Assembly: GCA_026992075.1 (NCBI GenBank)
Contig: JALXAM010000009.1
Coordinates: 119,000 to 182,999 of the forward strand
Source of the DNA: Sedimenticola sp.
GTDB lineage: Bacteria > Pseudomonadota > Gammaproteobacteria > Chromatiales > Chromatiaceae
DNA: 64,000 nt
Direction of reading: 5' to 3'
Positions 37,744-53,646 of the stretch are shown here, one piece after another. The translations under genes and the position numbers were made by a program. The notes under the pieces were generated by a model. It saw only the letters and a list, made by a program, of their open reading frames with translations. It made no database searches and was not told the origin of the DNA. The stretch's first letter is position 1, and every line of letters begins with the position of its first letter.

Positions 37744-38217
37744 ATGAAGAAATTATTTTTGGCCGCCACACTGGCCGCCGGAATCGGAAGCCTGGGCATG
37801 ACCGGAGCCGCCCAGGCCGTGGACATGGGCAACATGATGAACCCCTCCAAGTGGTTCGGAGGCAAAGGTGACCGTGACAGGGAATGGGAACGCGATGACC
37901 GGCCCTATGAAAATGGGCCGCCCCCGGGATACGCTCCTCCTGGTCGCGCTTATCCACCCGTTTCCGGGCCTGGGTATCCGAACGCACCGACCCAAGGCTA
38001 CTACCCACCGCCACAACAGCGGAGTGCATCACCTCCTCCCGACCGAGGCTATTTCGGTTCTCCTGACGCAGGCCGGGTTGCGCCGCCACATGCAGCCCCC
38101 CGGAACATGCCCCGCAGTCCCGAGGAATGTGCAGAGCGCATTCGCCAGCTGGAGGCACGCATCCGGCGGCTGGAGGCACAGCAGTCCAGACCGCCGGCAG
38201 CGGCGCCCGTTCGCTGA
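37744..38217 (+). CDS. Secreted Pro/Gly/Tyr-rich hypothetical protein
   Basis: Signal MKKLFLAATLAAGIGSLGMTGAAQA, then GPPPGYAPPGRAYPPVSGPGYPNAPTQGYYPPPQQ, C-terminal ECAERIRQLEARIRRLEAQ. Confidence 0.65.
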   Translation: MKKLFLAATLAAGIGSLGMTGAAQAVDMGNMMNPSKWFGGKGDRDREWERDDRPYENGPPPGYAPPGRAYPPVSGPGYPNAPTQGYYPPPQQRSASPPPDRGYFGSPDAGRVAPPHAAPRNMPRSPEECAERIRQLEARIRRLEAQQSRPPAAAPVR

Positions 38218-38232
38218 CACCCAGCCTGCGCG

Positions 38233-38760
38233 TTGCATGAAATCAGGGGGGAGACCCGATTGAGCAGAGAAAGAGCCGTTCTGGCCGGCGGCTGCTTCTG
38301 GGGCATGCAGGAACTGTTGCGCAAGTTGCCGGGGGTATTGAAAACCCGGGTGGGCTACACCGGCGGTGAGGTTCCCAACGCCACCTATCGGCATCATCCC
38401 GGCCATGCCGAGGCGGTGGAGATCGAGTTTGACGACGAGATCCTGGACTACCGGGATCTACTCGCCTTCTTCTTCCGGATCCATGACCCCACTACGCCCG
38501 ACCGGCAGGGCAACGACATCGGCAGCTCCTATCGTTCGGAGATTTTCTACACCACCGAGGCGCAGAGGAAGACTGCACTGGAGGTGATCCGGGCGGTGAA
38601 CGATTCCGGCCGCTGGCCAGGACCAGTGGTCACCCGGGTGAGCCCGGCAGGGGAGTTCTGGGAAGCAGAGCCGGAACACCAGGACTATCTGCAACGCAAT
38701 CCCGGCGGCTATACCTGCCATTACATCCGGCCCGACTGGGTGTTGCCGGAAGAGCGATAG
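38233..38760 (+). CDS. msrA: Peptide methionine sulfoxide reductase MsrA
   Basis: [51 protein letters not shown]. Confidence 0.93.
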   Translation: MHEIRGETRLSRERAVLAGGCFWGMQELLRKLPGVLKTRVGYTGGEVPNATYRHHPGHAEAVEIEFDDEILDYRDLLAFFFRIHDPTTPDRQGNDIGSSYRSEIFYTTEAQRKTALEVIRAVNDSGRWPGPVVTRVSPAGEFWEAEPEHQDYLQRNPGGYTCHYIRPDWVLPEER

Positions 38761-38769
38761 GCGGCCTGT

Positions 38770-40431
38770 TCAGCCGGGAGACTTCCCTTCCATCATGGGC
38801 CGTTCCGGGGACCGTGGGTGCAGCGCCCGGTCCACCAGCAGGTGGGCCACCTCCAGCTTGCTGTCGATGATGGAGGGAATCTCCAGGTCGGCCAACAGCT
38901 GTTTTTCCTCCAGGGTGAGGATCTTCACCACCAGGTTCACTTCTGGATTCACCGAAAGGACGGTCTCGCACACCAATCGTTTCTTCTCCGGGTTGTCCAG
39001 GGTGACGATCACTGCGGTGGCATGTTCCACCGCCAGAGCCTCGGCCACCTGGCGCCGGGAGAGATCCCCCAGGTAGATCGGCTCTCCCCGGTCCAGACCT
39101 TCACTGACATGCTTCATGGAGTTGTCCACCACCAGGTAGTCGATACCCCGGGCCCGCAGATCCCGGGCTACGATCTTGCCCACCACGCTGTAGCCGCAGA
39201 CGATGACATGGTCTCGATGCCCGGTGGGTGGCAGCAGTTCGGCATGCGGCTCCTCCGGACAACAGTACCGGCTCACCAGCCGGTGGATGTGACCCAGGTA
39301 GAAGGGAGTGATCATGAGGGAGAGCACCACCATCATGATCAGCTCCTGCTCCAGAGCGGGGTCGAGCAGCTGACCATTCTCGGCCAGCGCGAAGATGGCG
39401 AAGGAGAATTCCCCCAGCTGGGCCAGGGCCAGGGCGGTCTCCAGAGCAACGTTCTTGCTCGCCTTGATGCGCACCACCAGAAAGATGAGCAGGCTCTTGA
39501 GCAGCATCACCGCAACCAGCAAAAGCAGGATCCTGCCTGCGTGTTCAACGAAGTAGGCCAGATCGATCTTCAGCCCCACGGTGACGAAGAAGGTCCCCAG
39601 CAGCAGATCCCGAAAGGCGACGATGTCCGCCTCCACCTTGTGCAGATAGCGGGTCTCGGCCACGGCCACCCCCGCCATGAAGGCCCCCAGGGAATAGGTG
39701 AAGCCCAACTCGTGAGCCCCCACCGAAGCGCCGATGGTGATCACCAGCACCAGGCCGATGAACAGCTCCTCCTCTCCGCTCTCGGCGGCGAAACGCAACA
39801 GCCAACCCACCAGACGCCGACCGATGAGAAACAGCGCCAAGATCGCCCCGACACCGAACAGTGCGTCCATCACCAGCAGGGAAAGGCTGGCCTCCTGATG
39901 GCGGAGGAAGCCGATGAGCAGCAGCATGGGAATCACCGCCAGGTCCTGGAAGATCAGGATGCCCATGGCATGCTGCCCATAGGGCAGGTGGATCTCCTTG
40001 GACTGCTTGAGAAACCCCAATACCACCGCGGTGGAGGAGAGAGAAAGGGCCAACGAGACGATGATGGAAGAGGTGTAATCCAGTTCCAGCAGGTACCGCA
40101 GGATCACGAACAGCAGCGAGGCGGTGAGCACCACCTGCAGCGAACCATTGAAGAAGATATAGCGCTTCAGCGACCTGAGCCGTTCCAGGGAAAGCTCCAG
40201 GCCGATGGTGAACATGAGGAAGACGATGCCGAATTCGGCCACCTCGGAGAGCACCTGGGAGTCGGCCAGCTGCTTGAGTCCCAGCCCGTAGGAGACCACG
40301 GTGCCGGTGAGGATGTAGCCGATGACCTGGGAGATCCCCAGGCGCTTGAGCACGATGTTCAGCGCCACCGAGATCGCCAGCGCCAGGGTGACATAGAAGA
40401 TTACCCCATGGGTGGCCGAACTGCTCACCAA
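38770..40431 (-). CDS. CPA2/Kef-type K+/H+ antiporter with TrkA-N domain
   Basis: QVIGYILTGTVVSYGLG, FLMFTIGLELSLERL, DHVIVCGYSVVGKIVARDL. Confidence 0.92.
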   Translation of the reverse strand: MVSSSATHGVIFYVTLALAISVALNIVLKRLGISQVIGYILTGTVVSYGLGLKQLADSQVLSEVAEFGIVFLMFTIGLELSLERLRSLKRYIFFNGSLQVVLTASLLFVILRYLLELDYTSSIIVSLALSLSSTAVVLGFLKQSKEIHLPYGQHAMGILIFQDLAVIPMLLLIGFLRHQEASLSLLVMDALFGVGAILALFLIGRRLVGWLLRFAAESGEEELFIGLVLVITIGASVGAHELGFTYSLGAFMAGVAVAETRYLHKVEADIVAFRDLLLGTFFVTVGLKIDLAYFVEHAGRILLLLVAVMLLKSLLIFLVVRIKASKNVALETALALAQLGEFSFAIFALAENGQLLDPALEQELIMMVVLSLMITPFYLGHIHRLVSRYCCPEEPHAELLPPTGHRDHVIVCGYSVVGKIVARDLRARGIDYLVVDNSMKHVSEGLDRGEPIYLGDLSRRQVAEALAVEHATAVIVTLDNPEKKRLVCETVLSVNPEVNLVVKILTLEEKQLLADLEIPSIIDSKLEVAHLLVDRALHPRSPERPMMEGKSPG

Positions 40432-40465
40432 TGGTTTTCCTGCATCAGGTGGACCCCGGTTTGAT

Positions 40466-41818
40466 TCAGGCCGCCATGGCGGCCTTCACCGCCTCGGCGA
40501 TATGGTTGGCCAGTTCGGTCACCCGCGCCGCATCGGTACCCTCCACCATCACCCGGATCAGGGGTTCCGTTCCGGAAGGGCGCAACAATACCCTGCCTTC
40601 CGTACCCAGGCTCGCCTCCGCCTCGGCCACGGCACTCTTGACCCCCTCCGAAGCCATCACCTCCCCCGCCTTCCGCCCGGTGAGGGAGACATTGAGCAGC
40701 GTTTGCGGCAGCCGCGGCATGCCGGCGGCCAGATCCCGCAGGCTGGCGCCACCCAGCACCATCGCCGCCAGCACCTGCAGGGCCGCCACGATGCCATCGC
40801 CAGTGGTGGTACGATCCAGGCAGATGATGTGGCCGGAAGGTTCCCCCCCCAGGGACCAGCCGTTGCGTTTCAGCGTCTCCATGATGAAACGGTCCCCCAC
40901 CCGGGTTCGTTCCAGCTCCAGCCCCAGGTCGCGCAACGCCAGTTCCAACCCCAGGTTGGTCATCTGGGTGCCCACCACCTTGCCCTTCAACCCTTCCGGA
41001 CTCGCCAGACGGGAACGGGCGATGATGTAGAGAATGGCATCCCCATCCACGATGCCCCCCTCGTGGTCCACCATGATGAGTCGGTCGCCATCACCGTCGA
41101 AGGCCACGCCCAGATCGGCGTTGTGTTCCAGCACCATCTTCTGCAACGCCTTGGGATGGGTGGAACCCACCTCGCGGTTGATGTTGAAGCCATCGGGACG
41201 GTCACCGATCACCTCGACCTCCGCCCCCAGCTCCTCGAACACATGGGGAGCGATGTGGTAGGTGGCACCGTTGGCGCAGTCCACCACCATGCGCAATCCC
41301 TTCAACCGCATGGTGGCCGGCACCGTGCTCTTGCAGAACTCGATGTAGCGCCCGGCGGCGTCCTCCACCCGCTCCGCCTTGCCGAGCCGGTCCGAAGGAA
41401 CGGTTTCCAGCGGCTTTTCCATCTCCGCCTCGATGGCGGCCTCCAGCTCATCCGGCAGCTTGCAGCCGTCGCTGGAGAAGAACTTGATGCCGTTGTCATA
41501 GTAAGGGTTGTGGGAGGCGCTGATGACGATCCCCGCCACCGCCCTCAGGGTGCGGGTGAGATAGGCGATGCCCGGTGTGGGCATTGGGCCCAGCAGGCGT
41601 ATGTCCATTCCAGCGGCCACCAAACCCGCCTCCAGCGCCGATTCGAAGAGATAGCCGGAGATGCGGGTATCCTTGCCGATGAGCACCTTGCCGCCATGTC
41701 CGTTTCCCAACACCCGGCCGGCGGCCCAACCGAGCTTGAGCACCAGTTCCGGGTTGATCTTGTCGTCGCCCACGCGACCCCGGATGCCATCGGTTCCGAA
41801 ATACTTCCTTTCAGACAT
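40466..41818 (-). CDS. glmM: Phosphoglucosamine mutase
   Basis: [41 protein letters not shown]. Confidence 0.97.
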   Translation of the reverse strand: MSERKYFGTDGIRGRVGDDKINPELVLKLGWAAGRVLGNGHGGKVLIGKDTRISGYLFESALEAGLVAAGMDIRLLGPMPTPGIAYLTRTLRAVAGIVISASHNPYYDNGIKFFSSDGCKLPDELEAAIEAEMEKPLETVPSDRLGKAERVEDAAGRYIEFCKSTVPATMRLKGLRMVVDCANGATYHIAPHVFEELGAEVEVIGDRPDGFNINREVGSTHPKALQKMVLEHNADLGVAFDGDGDRLIMVDHEGGIVDGDAILYIIARSRLASPEGLKGKVVGTQMTNLGLELALRDLGLELERTRVGDRFIMETLKRNGWSLGGEPSGHIICLDRTTTGDGIVAALQVLAAMVLGGASLRDLAAGMPRLPQTLLNVSLTGRKAGEVMASEGVKSAVAEAEASLGTEGRVLLRPSGTEPLIRVMVEGTDAARVTELANHIAEAVKAAMAA

Positions 41819-41821
41819 CGT

Positions 41822-42652
41822 TCACTCTCCCTTGGTAACAGCCTGGACCACTTTCACCGCGTCCACCGTGGCCGCCACGTCATGTACCCGCAGCAGGCTC
41901 GCCCCCCGCTCCACCGCCAGCACCGTAGCAGCCAGGCCGGCCGCCAGGCGCTCCTCCACTTCGCGGCCGGTGATGGCGCCGAGCATGGACTTGCGCGAAA
42001 TACCCACCAGCAACGGCCGGCCCAGGGCCGTCAGCGACCGCAGCTCCCGCAACAGCGCCAGATTGTGCTCCAGCCGCTTGCCGAAGCCGAACCCGGGGTC
42101 GAGCAGGATCCGCTCCGATGGAATGCCCGCCTTCCGGCAGGCCGCCATGCGCGCCTGGAGAAAGGCTTTCACCTCCGCCACCACGTTCCGGTAACTGGGC
42201 GCCTGCTGCATGGTGCGCGGCGTGCCCTGCATGTGCATCAGGCACACCGGAACCTGCAGCGCAGCCGCCGTCTCCAGCGCCCCATCCGCCCGCAGGGCAT
42301 TGACGTCGTTGATCAGGCCGGCCCCGGCGGCCACTGCCTCCCGCATCACCAGCGGCTTGGAGGTATCCACGGAGATCGGCACCTCCACCACATCCTTGAG
42401 CCGCTCGATCACCGGAATCACCCGCTCCAGCTCCTCCGCCTCACCTACCGGTGGCGCGCCGGGACGGGTGGACTCCCCTCCCACGTCGATGAGATCCGCC
42501 CCCTCCTGCTGCAACTCCAACGCACGGCGCAGAGCGGATTCGGGATCGCAGAAACGCCCCCCGTCCGAGAAGGAGTCGGGAGTGACGTTGAGAATGCCCA
42601 TCACCCGGGGCCGGGTGAGGTCCAGTGGTTTCCCGTTGCAGTCCAGGATCAT
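41822..42652 (-). CDS. folP: Dihydropteroate synthase
   Basis: RVMGILNVTPDSFSDGG, DVGGESTRPGAPPVGEAEE, LDPGFGFGK; start reassigned to MILDCNGK. Confidence 0.96.
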   Translation of the reverse strand: MILDCNGKPLDLTRPRVMGILNVTPDSFSDGGRFCDPESALRRALELQQEGADLIDVGGESTRPGAPPVGEAEELERVIPVIERLKDVVEVPISVDTSKPLVMREAVAAGAGLINDVNALRADGALETAAALQVPVCLMHMQGTPRTMQQAPSYRNVVAEVKAFLQARMAACRKAGIPSERILLDPGFGFGKRLEHNLALLRELRSLTALGRPLLVGISRKSMLGAITGREVEERLAAGLAATVLAVERGASLLRVHDVAATVDAVKVVQAVTKGE

Positions 42653-42699
42653 GCAAAAAGCAGGGCCGGCGAACGCCGGCCCATGTCGAGGGTCATGAG

Positions 42700-44649
<1,950 letters not shown>

Positions 44650-44732
44650 GGCTGGTTACCTCTCGAAATCACACTGTCTCGACTATATCAGACCTGCCCG
44701 AGAGCAAGCTGTTCGCAAACAGGCAGAAATTA

Positions 44733-45356
44733 TCAGGATTTGAACCCGGTGGCCACCAGGTAGACCTCCCGGCTGCGTGGCCGTGACGCCCTGGGCTTTC
44801 GTGTCACCATCCGCTGGAAACCGCTCCGGAGGTCGCGCACGAAATCGTCGAAGCCCTCTCCCTGGAACACCTTGGTAACGAAAGTACCGCCGGGACGCAA
44901 CACCTGCCGGGCGAAATCCAGTGCCAATTCACAAAGGTACATGGCCCTTGGCTGATCCACCGCCAGAACCCCGCTGGTGTTGGGCGCCATGTCGGAGATT
45001 ACGAGATCCACCGGACGCCCTGCCAGAAGATCCATCAACCGGTCCAGCACCATCTGTTCGCGGAAGTCCCCCTGCAGAAAGTTGACCCCCGGCAATGGCT
45101 CCATCTCCAGAAGGTCCAGGGCGAACACCTCGCCCCTGGACCCCACCAGCTGTTTCGCCACCTGGCTCCAGCCCCCGGGGGCAGCCCCCAGGTCCACCAC
45201 CACCTGGCCAGGCCGCAGAATATGGTCCTTTTCCTGTATCTCCAGAAGTTTGTAGGCCGCACGCGAGCGATAGCCCTCGCGCTGGGCACGCTGCACGTAC
45301 TCGTCATTGAGGTGCCGCTGCATCCAGCGGTGGCTGCTTTTGGAGCGTCGGGCCAT
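44733..45356 (-). CDS. rlmE: 23S rRNA (uridine2552-2'-O)-methyltransferase
   Basis: [37 protein letters not shown]; next to ftsH. Confidence 0.96.
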   Translation of the reverse strand: MARRSKSSHRWMQRHLNDEYVQRAQREGYRSRAAYKLLEIQEKDHILRPGQVVVDLGAAPGGWSQVAKQLVGSRGEVFALDLLEMEPLPGVNFLQGDFREQMVLDRLMDLLAGRPVDLVISDMAPNTSGVLAVDQPRAMYLCELALDFARQVLRPGGTFVTKVFQGEGFDDFVRDLRSGFQRMVTRKPRASRPRSREVYLVATGFKS

Positions 45357-45454
45357 GGTGGGAACCGTGGTTCTGCTAGAATTGGTCTTTTACGTTGGAA
45401 CGCCGGGCACGCCGCAATGCACCTATGCACCACCTGCGAGCCTGATGGTCGCAG

Positions 45455-45505
45455 GTCGGGCTTCGGCCCGACACCAAACGTCACCCCGTCGGACTGAAGT
45501 CCGAT
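45455..45505. repeat. Inverted pair of REP-like palindromes between divergent rlmE and yhbY
   Basis: gtcgggcttcggcccgac (45455-45472) and gtcggactgaagtccgat (45488-45505). Confidence 0.75.
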
Positions 45506-45529
45506 CCACACAACCGGCTCTTAGACCCC

Positions 45530-45826
45530 ATGAAACTGGAAAAACACCAGCTCCGCCACCTGCGCGGCCTCGCTCACTCGCTCAAACCAGCCGTCATGGT
45601 GGGCCAGCACGGCCTGCGTGATGCCGTCATCGACGAGCTCGACAGCACCCTGGCGGCCCATGAGCTGGTCAAGGTGAAGGTCTCCGTGGGCGACCGGGAC
45701 CAGCGCGACGCCGTCATCGCCATCCTGGCGGAGCGCACCGGCGCCGAGCTGGTGCAGCGCATCGGCAACATGGCGGTGCTGTTCCGGCGCAACCCAAAAA
45801 AGCCGAAGATTCACCTGCCAGGTTGA
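45530..45826 (+). CDS. yhbY: YhbY-type CRM-domain RNA-binding protein
   Basis: LRGLAHSLKPAVMVGQHGLRDAVIDELDSTLAAHELVKVKV. Confidence 0.94.
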   Translation: MKLEKHQLRHLRGLAHSLKPAVMVGQHGLRDAVIDELDSTLAAHELVKVKVSVGDRDQRDAVIAILAERTGAELVQRIGNMAVLFRRNPKKPKIHLPG

Positions 45827-45861
45827 CTCGTGGGTCGGGCTTCAGCCCGACCCACGAGTCA
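45824..45861. terminator. 38-bp perfect palindrome spanning exactly the stop codons of convergent yhbY and greA
   Basis: TGACTCGTGGGTCGGGCT-TC-AGCCCGACCCACGAGTCA; 18-bp arms. Confidence 0.75.
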
Positions 45862-46331
45862 GACGTACCGGACCTCCAGGATCTCGAACTCCCGCTTGCC
45901 GCCGGGCACCTCGATCTCCACCTCGTCGCCCTCCATCTTGCCGATGAGCGCCCGGGCGATGGGCGAGGTGATGGAGATCTTGCCGTGGCGCAGGTCCGCC
46001 TCGTCCTCTCCCACGATCTTGTAGGTGTGCTCCTGGTCGCTCTCCAGGTCGAGCACCACCACGGTGGCGCCGAACACCACCTTGCCGCCGGCATCCAGGG
46101 TGGTGACATCGATGATCTGGGCGTGGGAGAGCTTGGCCTCGATCTCCTTGATACGCCCCTCGATGAAGCTCTGCTGCTCCCGTGCCGCGTGATATTCGGC
46201 ATTTTCCTTCAGATCACCGTGGGCGCGCGCCTCGGCGATGGCGGCGATCACCTTGGGGCGTGCCACCGTCTTCAGTTCGTTCAGTTCCTGGCGCAGCGCC
46301 TCTGCGCCTTCCACGGTCATTGGTGTCTTGT

Positions 46332-46335
<4 letters not shown>
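45859..46335 (-). CDS. greA: Transcription elongation factor GreA
   Basis: [50 protein letters not shown]. Confidence 0.97.
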
Positions 46336-49547
<3,212 letters not shown>

Positions 49548-49564
49548 GAATCTTCTTGTCGTAG

Positions 49565-49850
49565 GTCGGGCTTCAGCCCGAAGGTTTTCCCAATCCGCCT
49601 GCAAGCCGACGGCCCGGTTCTTGTGGCGGGACCTCCGAGGCAGGGATGCCGAGGCGGAGCCTACAGGGGTCAGGCGGAAGCCTTCACCCACCGGGTGAAG
49701 GAAGTCCGCCGAACGCCCCGCCACGGATGGCGGGGCTGGGCTTTTGCGCAAAGCAGGAAGCGTAGCGCAAAAGTATTCACGCCGTTCCCGCCCCAAAAAC
49801 CGGGGCGGCGGCGCCCCGAAATCGTTGCGGTCGTCGGGCCGAAGCCCGAC
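49565..49850. repeat. Long composite palindromic element between carB and carA (copy 3, interrupted)
   Basis: Outer REP-like ends 49565-49581 / 49833-49850; on the minus strand contains CTGTAGGCTC...GGCATCCCTGCC and CGGCGTGAATAC plus extra hairpins (ccttcaccc-acc-gggtgaagg; cttttgcgc...gcgcaaaag). Confidence 0.7.
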
Positions 49851-49876
49851 CTAGCGGGGCCGGAGTGAAATCCACA

Positions 49877-51031
49877 CTAGGAATCGCCCTGCCTCCGTTC
49901 CTGCATCAACTCGATGAAATGGTCGAACACCGGCGCCACGTCGTGGGGGCCAGGACTGGCCTCGGGGTGACCCTGGAAACCGAAGGCGGGCCGGTCAGTG
50001 CGATGGATACCCTGCAGCGAGCCGTCGAAGAGCGACTTGTGGGTCGCCTTCAGGTTCGCCGGCAGGCTCTCCTCGTCCACCGCGAAACCGTGGTTCTGGC
50101 TGGAGATCATCACGTGGCCCGTCTCCAGGTCCTGCACCGGATGGTTGGCGCCGTGGTGACCGAACTTCATCTTCACCGTGCGCGCCCCGCTGGCCAGTCC
50201 CAGCAGCTGGTGCCCCAGGCAGATGCCGAATGTGGGGATCCCCTGCTCCACCACCTCGCGGATCGCTTCGATGGCATAGTCACAGGGCTCGGGGTCGCCA
50301 GGCCCGTTGGAGAGAAAGACCCCGTCGGGCGCCATGGCCAGCACCTCGGAAGCTGGCGTGAGCGCCGGCACCACGGTTATGCGGCAGCCGCGATCACGCA
50401 GCATACGCAGGATATTGGTCTTGATACCATAGTCGTAGGCCACCACGTGAAAATCGTCGTCAGCGTCCGTGCGGACGACATAACCCTGCTCCCGGCTCCA
50501 GGTGCCTTCTTCCCAGGTATAGGGATGTTCGGTGGTCACCTCCCGGGCCAGGTCCATCCCCTTGAGGCCGGGAAAGGTCTCGGCCGCCGCCAGGGCGACC
50601 TGTTCGTCCAGGTGTTCCCCCGCCTGGATGCAGCCGGCCTGGGCTCCCTTTTCCCGCAGGATCCGGGTGAGCCGGCGGGTATCGATGTCGCTGATGGCAA
50701 TCACTCCGTGCAGTTTCAGGTAGTCTTGCAGCGACTGGCTGCTGCGCCAGTTGCTGGCCATCAACGGCAGATCGCGGATCACCAGGCCGGCGGCATGCAC
50801 GCGATGCCTGGGTCCCGATTCATAATCCTCTTCGTTGGTACCGGTATTGCCGATGTGGGGATAGGTGAGGGTCACGATCTGGCGACGGTAGGAGGGATCG
50901 GTGAGGATCTCCTGATAACCGGTCATGGCGGTGTTGAACACCACCTCCCCCACGGCCTGCCCCTCCGCACCGATTGTCCGTCCCCGGAACAGGGTGCCAT
51001 CCTCGAGAACCAGAATCGCTTTCTTACTCAT
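49877..51031 (-). CDS. carA: Carbamoyl-phosphate synthase small subunit
   Basis: [49 protein letters not shown]. Confidence 0.97.
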   Translation of the reverse strand: MSKKAILVLEDGTLFRGRTIGAEGQAVGEVVFNTAMTGYQEILTDPSYRRQIVTLTYPHIGNTGTNEEDYESGPRHRVHAAGLVIRDLPLMASNWRSSQSLQDYLKLHGVIAISDIDTRRLTRILREKGAQAGCIQAGEHLDEQVALAAAETFPGLKGMDLAREVTTEHPYTWEEGTWSREQGYVVRTDADDDFHVVAYDYGIKTNILRMLRDRGCRITVVPALTPASEVLAMAPDGVFLSNGPGDPEPCDYAIEAIREVVEQGIPTFGICLGHQLLGLASGARTVKMKFGHHGANHPVQDLETGHVMISSQNHGFAVDEESLPANLKATHKSLFDGSLQGIHRTDRPAFGFQGHPEASPGPHDVAPVFDHFIELMQERRQGDS

Positions 51032-51234
51032 CTGCGCGCACACAAAAGGGGCTGACCCGCCGACAGGTCACCCGCAAATTGGAACAGGTCGAATGGAAAT
51101 AGGGCCAAACCCCGTTGAAGAGGAAATTCTACGGGAGGCTTGAAAAGGTGTCCACGAAAATCACACAGGCGGGCAGTTTTCCTGCGAAGGCATCGGCTCA
51201 GGGAGCCGCCCTAGCGCTTCAGCGCTGCCGGGAG

Positions 51235-51269
51235 TCTCGAAAAACCGCCATCCGGGCGGCTTTTCGAGA
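51235..51269. terminator. Terminator-like hairpin downstream of trxC
   Basis: tctcgaaaaaccgcc-atccg-ggcggcttttcgaga, one mismatch, A/T-rich lower stem. Confidence 0.7.
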
Positions 51270-51274
51270 TATCT

Positions 51275-51712
51275 TCACGACAAATGACGCTGGGTCCAGG
51301 AGACGATGCCGTTGGTGTCCAGCGCCCCCGACATCCGGTCCACCTCCCGGCCGTTGCGGAAAAGGATCATGGTGGGGATGCTCCGTATTCCGAGCTGCCC
51401 CGCCAGCATCTGATGTTGCTCGGTGTTGAGCTTGAGCAGGCGGACATGAGGTTCCAGCCGCGAAGCGGCCTGTTGGAAAGCGGGAGCCATCATGCGGCAG
51501 GGGCCACACCATGGCGCCCAGAAGTCCACCAGCACGGGAATGTCGCTGCGCTGGATCTGCTTCTGCAACATGGCATCGTCCACCTCGGCCGGATGACCGT
51601 CGAACAGCGGCTGCTTGCATTTCCCGCACTTGGGATGCTGGCCCAGGCGGTCGCGGGGAATCCGGTTCACACCACCACAGTGGGTACAGACCACGTGCAA
51701 ACTGTCGGACAT
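51275..51712 (-). CDS. trxC: Thioredoxin 2 (zinc-ribbon thioredoxin)
   Basis: VVCTHCGGVNRIP...HPKCGKCKQPLF zinc ribbon; VDFWAPWCGPCRMMAP. Confidence 0.95.
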   Translation of the reverse strand: MSDSLHVVCTHCGGVNRIPRDRLGQHPKCGKCKQPLFDGHPAEVDDAMLQKQIQRSDIPVLVDFWAPWCGPCRMMAPAFQQAASRLEPHVRLLKLNTEQHQMLAGQLGIRSIPTMILFRNGREVDRMSGALDTNGIVSWTQRHLS

Positions 51713-51850
51713 GGTTCGTTGTTCTCCTTGGGAATCCTGGTGATCGAATCCTAGGTGGGGGCGCCCCTTCCCCTTTCAAGGCCGGCTTGCAATTTGAGTA
51801 TGCGTTCCCATGATATGCGGCAGAACCGATCCGCCTACTAGAGAATCGAT

Positions 51851-52711
51851 ATGAGCAACTCTCCCTATATCATTGAAATAACGGAAGATAACTATCAAAC
51901 GGATGTGGTGGAGCAGTCCCATCGTGTACCAGTGCTGGTGGATTTCTGGGCCAGCTGGTGCCAGCCCTGCCAGATGCTGATGCCGGTGCTGGCCAAGCTG
52001 GCCGAGGAATACGGGGGCAAGTTCATCCTGGCCAAGGTGAACACCGAGGAGCAGCAGGGACTGGCCGCCCAGTTCGGCATCCGCTCCATTCCCACCGTCA
52101 AGCTGTTCAAGGATGGCCAGCCGGTGGACGAATTCGCCGGAGCCCTGCCCGAATCGGAGATCCGGCGTTTTCTCGACCGCCACATTCCTCGCGAATCGGA
52201 CGCCCTGGTGGAAAAGGCGCGCCAGCTCCTGTTGGCCGGCGATGCCGACCAGGCGTTGAAGATCCTGGAGGCCACCAAGGCCACCGACCCTGCCAATGTG
52301 AACGTGGACATCGCCCTGGCCCAGGCCCATGCGGCCAGTGGCCAGCCCGATCGGGCGCTGGAAATCCTCCAGGGGCTGCCCCTGGAAGCCCGGGAAAAAC
52401 CCGAAGTTCAGCGTCTGGAAGGACTGCTCCACTTTGAGGCGCTGGCAACGGACGCCCCCGACGAGAGCACCCTGTCACGACGACTGGAACAGAACCCGGA
52501 CGACCACGAGGCCCGACGTCTGCTGGCAGCACGCAAAGTACTGCAGGAGGATTATGCCGGGGCGCTGGACCTGCTGCTGGAGCTGATGCGCAAGGACCGC
52601 GGCTACGGCGACGACGCCGCGCGCAAGGACATGGTACGGATCTTCGACCTGCTGGGGGACGATCCTTTGGTACCGCGCTACCGCAGCCGCATGATGAACC
52701 TGCTCTATTGA
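51851..52711 (+). CDS. YbbN/CnoX-like thioredoxin-TPR protein
   Basis: VLVDFWASWCQPCQMLMPVLAKLAEEYGGKF followed by TPR-like repeats. Confidence 0.92.
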   Translation: MSNSPYIIEITEDNYQTDVVEQSHRVPVLVDFWASWCQPCQMLMPVLAKLAEEYGGKFILAKVNTEEQQGLAAQFGIRSIPTVKLFKDGQPVDEFAGALPESEIRRFLDRHIPRESDALVEKARQLLLAGDADQALKILEATKATDPANVNVDIALAQAHAASGQPDRALEILQGLPLEAREKPEVQRLEGLLHFEALATDAPDESTLSRRLEQNPDDHEARRLLAARKVLQEDYAGALDLLLELMRKDRGYGDDAARKDMVRIFDLLGDDPLVPRYRSRMMNLLY

Positions 52712-52734
52712 GGGACGTTCGGCACTCCTCCACC

Positions 52735-52822
52735 AGGTAGGAGGCGCGTCCCCGCGCCGAACCGGGAAGATGCCGCCAAAATTCCAATCTGGTTCACGGC
52801 CGGGAGGCCGCTCCTACGGGAG
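52735..52822. repeat. Second-family inverted repeat (GTAGGAGGCGCGTCCCCGCGCC ... GGCCGGGAGGCCGCTCCTAC)
   Basis: Related sequence at 3091-3175. Confidence 0.6.
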
Positions 52823-53548
52823 GTTGCCTTCTGAGACGGTCGGTGTCACAGCGGTCACCAGTGCCAGCCGCCGCCCGTCATACACCTGCCAGCGCACATT
52901 CCAGTCATAGAGGGAAAGGCCATACTCCCTTCCCTCGTCATTCCCCGCTGTATAGGCGGGCCGGGGGTCCAGAGCGATGAGCCGGGCGAGGGCCTCCACG
53001 ATCTCATCGGCCAGGCCGAGCTGGGCACGCTGGTGCTCCGCCTGCGGGGTGAAAACCACCTGCAATCGCTGCGCAGGCGCCTCACTGGCAAACCCGCCGC
53101 TTGCCTCCGGAATGGCATCGGCATAAGGGATGTACGGCTTGATGTCCACCACCGGGGTGCCATCCAGCATGTCCACCCCGGAGACATTCAGGCTCGCGCC
53201 CCCTCCTCCCTTTGCCTCGATGGATTTCAGGCGCAGCACCGAAAGGCCCAGGTGATTGGGCCGGAATGGAGAACGGGTAGCAAAGACTCCCAGACGGCGA
53301 TTGCCCCCCAGCCTGGGCGGGCGTACCCGCCCCTTCCAGCCCTTGGCCTGCACCGCGTGGAAGAGAAAGGTCACCCAGAGATGGGATACCTCTTCCAGCC
53401 CCTCGAAAAAGGCCCGCTGATCATAGGGTGGAGCCATCTCGATTCTGCCGGGCAGATCCACCAGACCAGCCTGACGGGGAATGCCGAAACGGTCGCGAAA
53501 GGGAGTACGCAGGCGGCCGATGACCGCCAGCGATGGACCCGATTGCAT
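52814..53548 (-). CDS. trmO: tRNA (N6-threonylcarbamoyladenosine(37)-N6)-methyltransferase TrmO
   Basis: AVIGRLRTPFRDRFGIPRQ, HLWVTFLFHAVQAKGWKGRVRPPRLGGNRRLGVFATRSPFRPNHLGLSV. Confidence 0.93.
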   Translation of the reverse strand: MQSGPSLAVIGRLRTPFRDRFGIPRQAGLVDLPGRIEMAPPYDQRAFFEGLEEVSHLWVTFLFHAVQAKGWKGRVRPPRLGGNRRLGVFATRSPFRPNHLGLSVLRLKSIEAKGGGGASLNVSGVDMLDGTPVVDIKPYIPYADAIPEASGGFASEAPAQRLQVVFTPQAEHQRAQLGLADEIVEALARLIALDPRPAYTAGNDEGREYGLSLYDWNVRWQVYDGRRLALVTAVTPTVSEGNLP

Positions 53549-53646
53549 GGTGCCGTCCTGCTTACTGGAGAAGGCGGCATTGTAACAGCCAGGATCCGGC
53601 ATGTTGCACTGGGGCCGCGTCTGCCCGCGGCCCCAGTGGCAGACAC

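Noticed and set aside
38818-40464. 548-codon plus-strand ORF antisense to the Kef antiporter
   Set aside because: His/Gln-rich mirror translation of transmembrane codons, no protein-like features.
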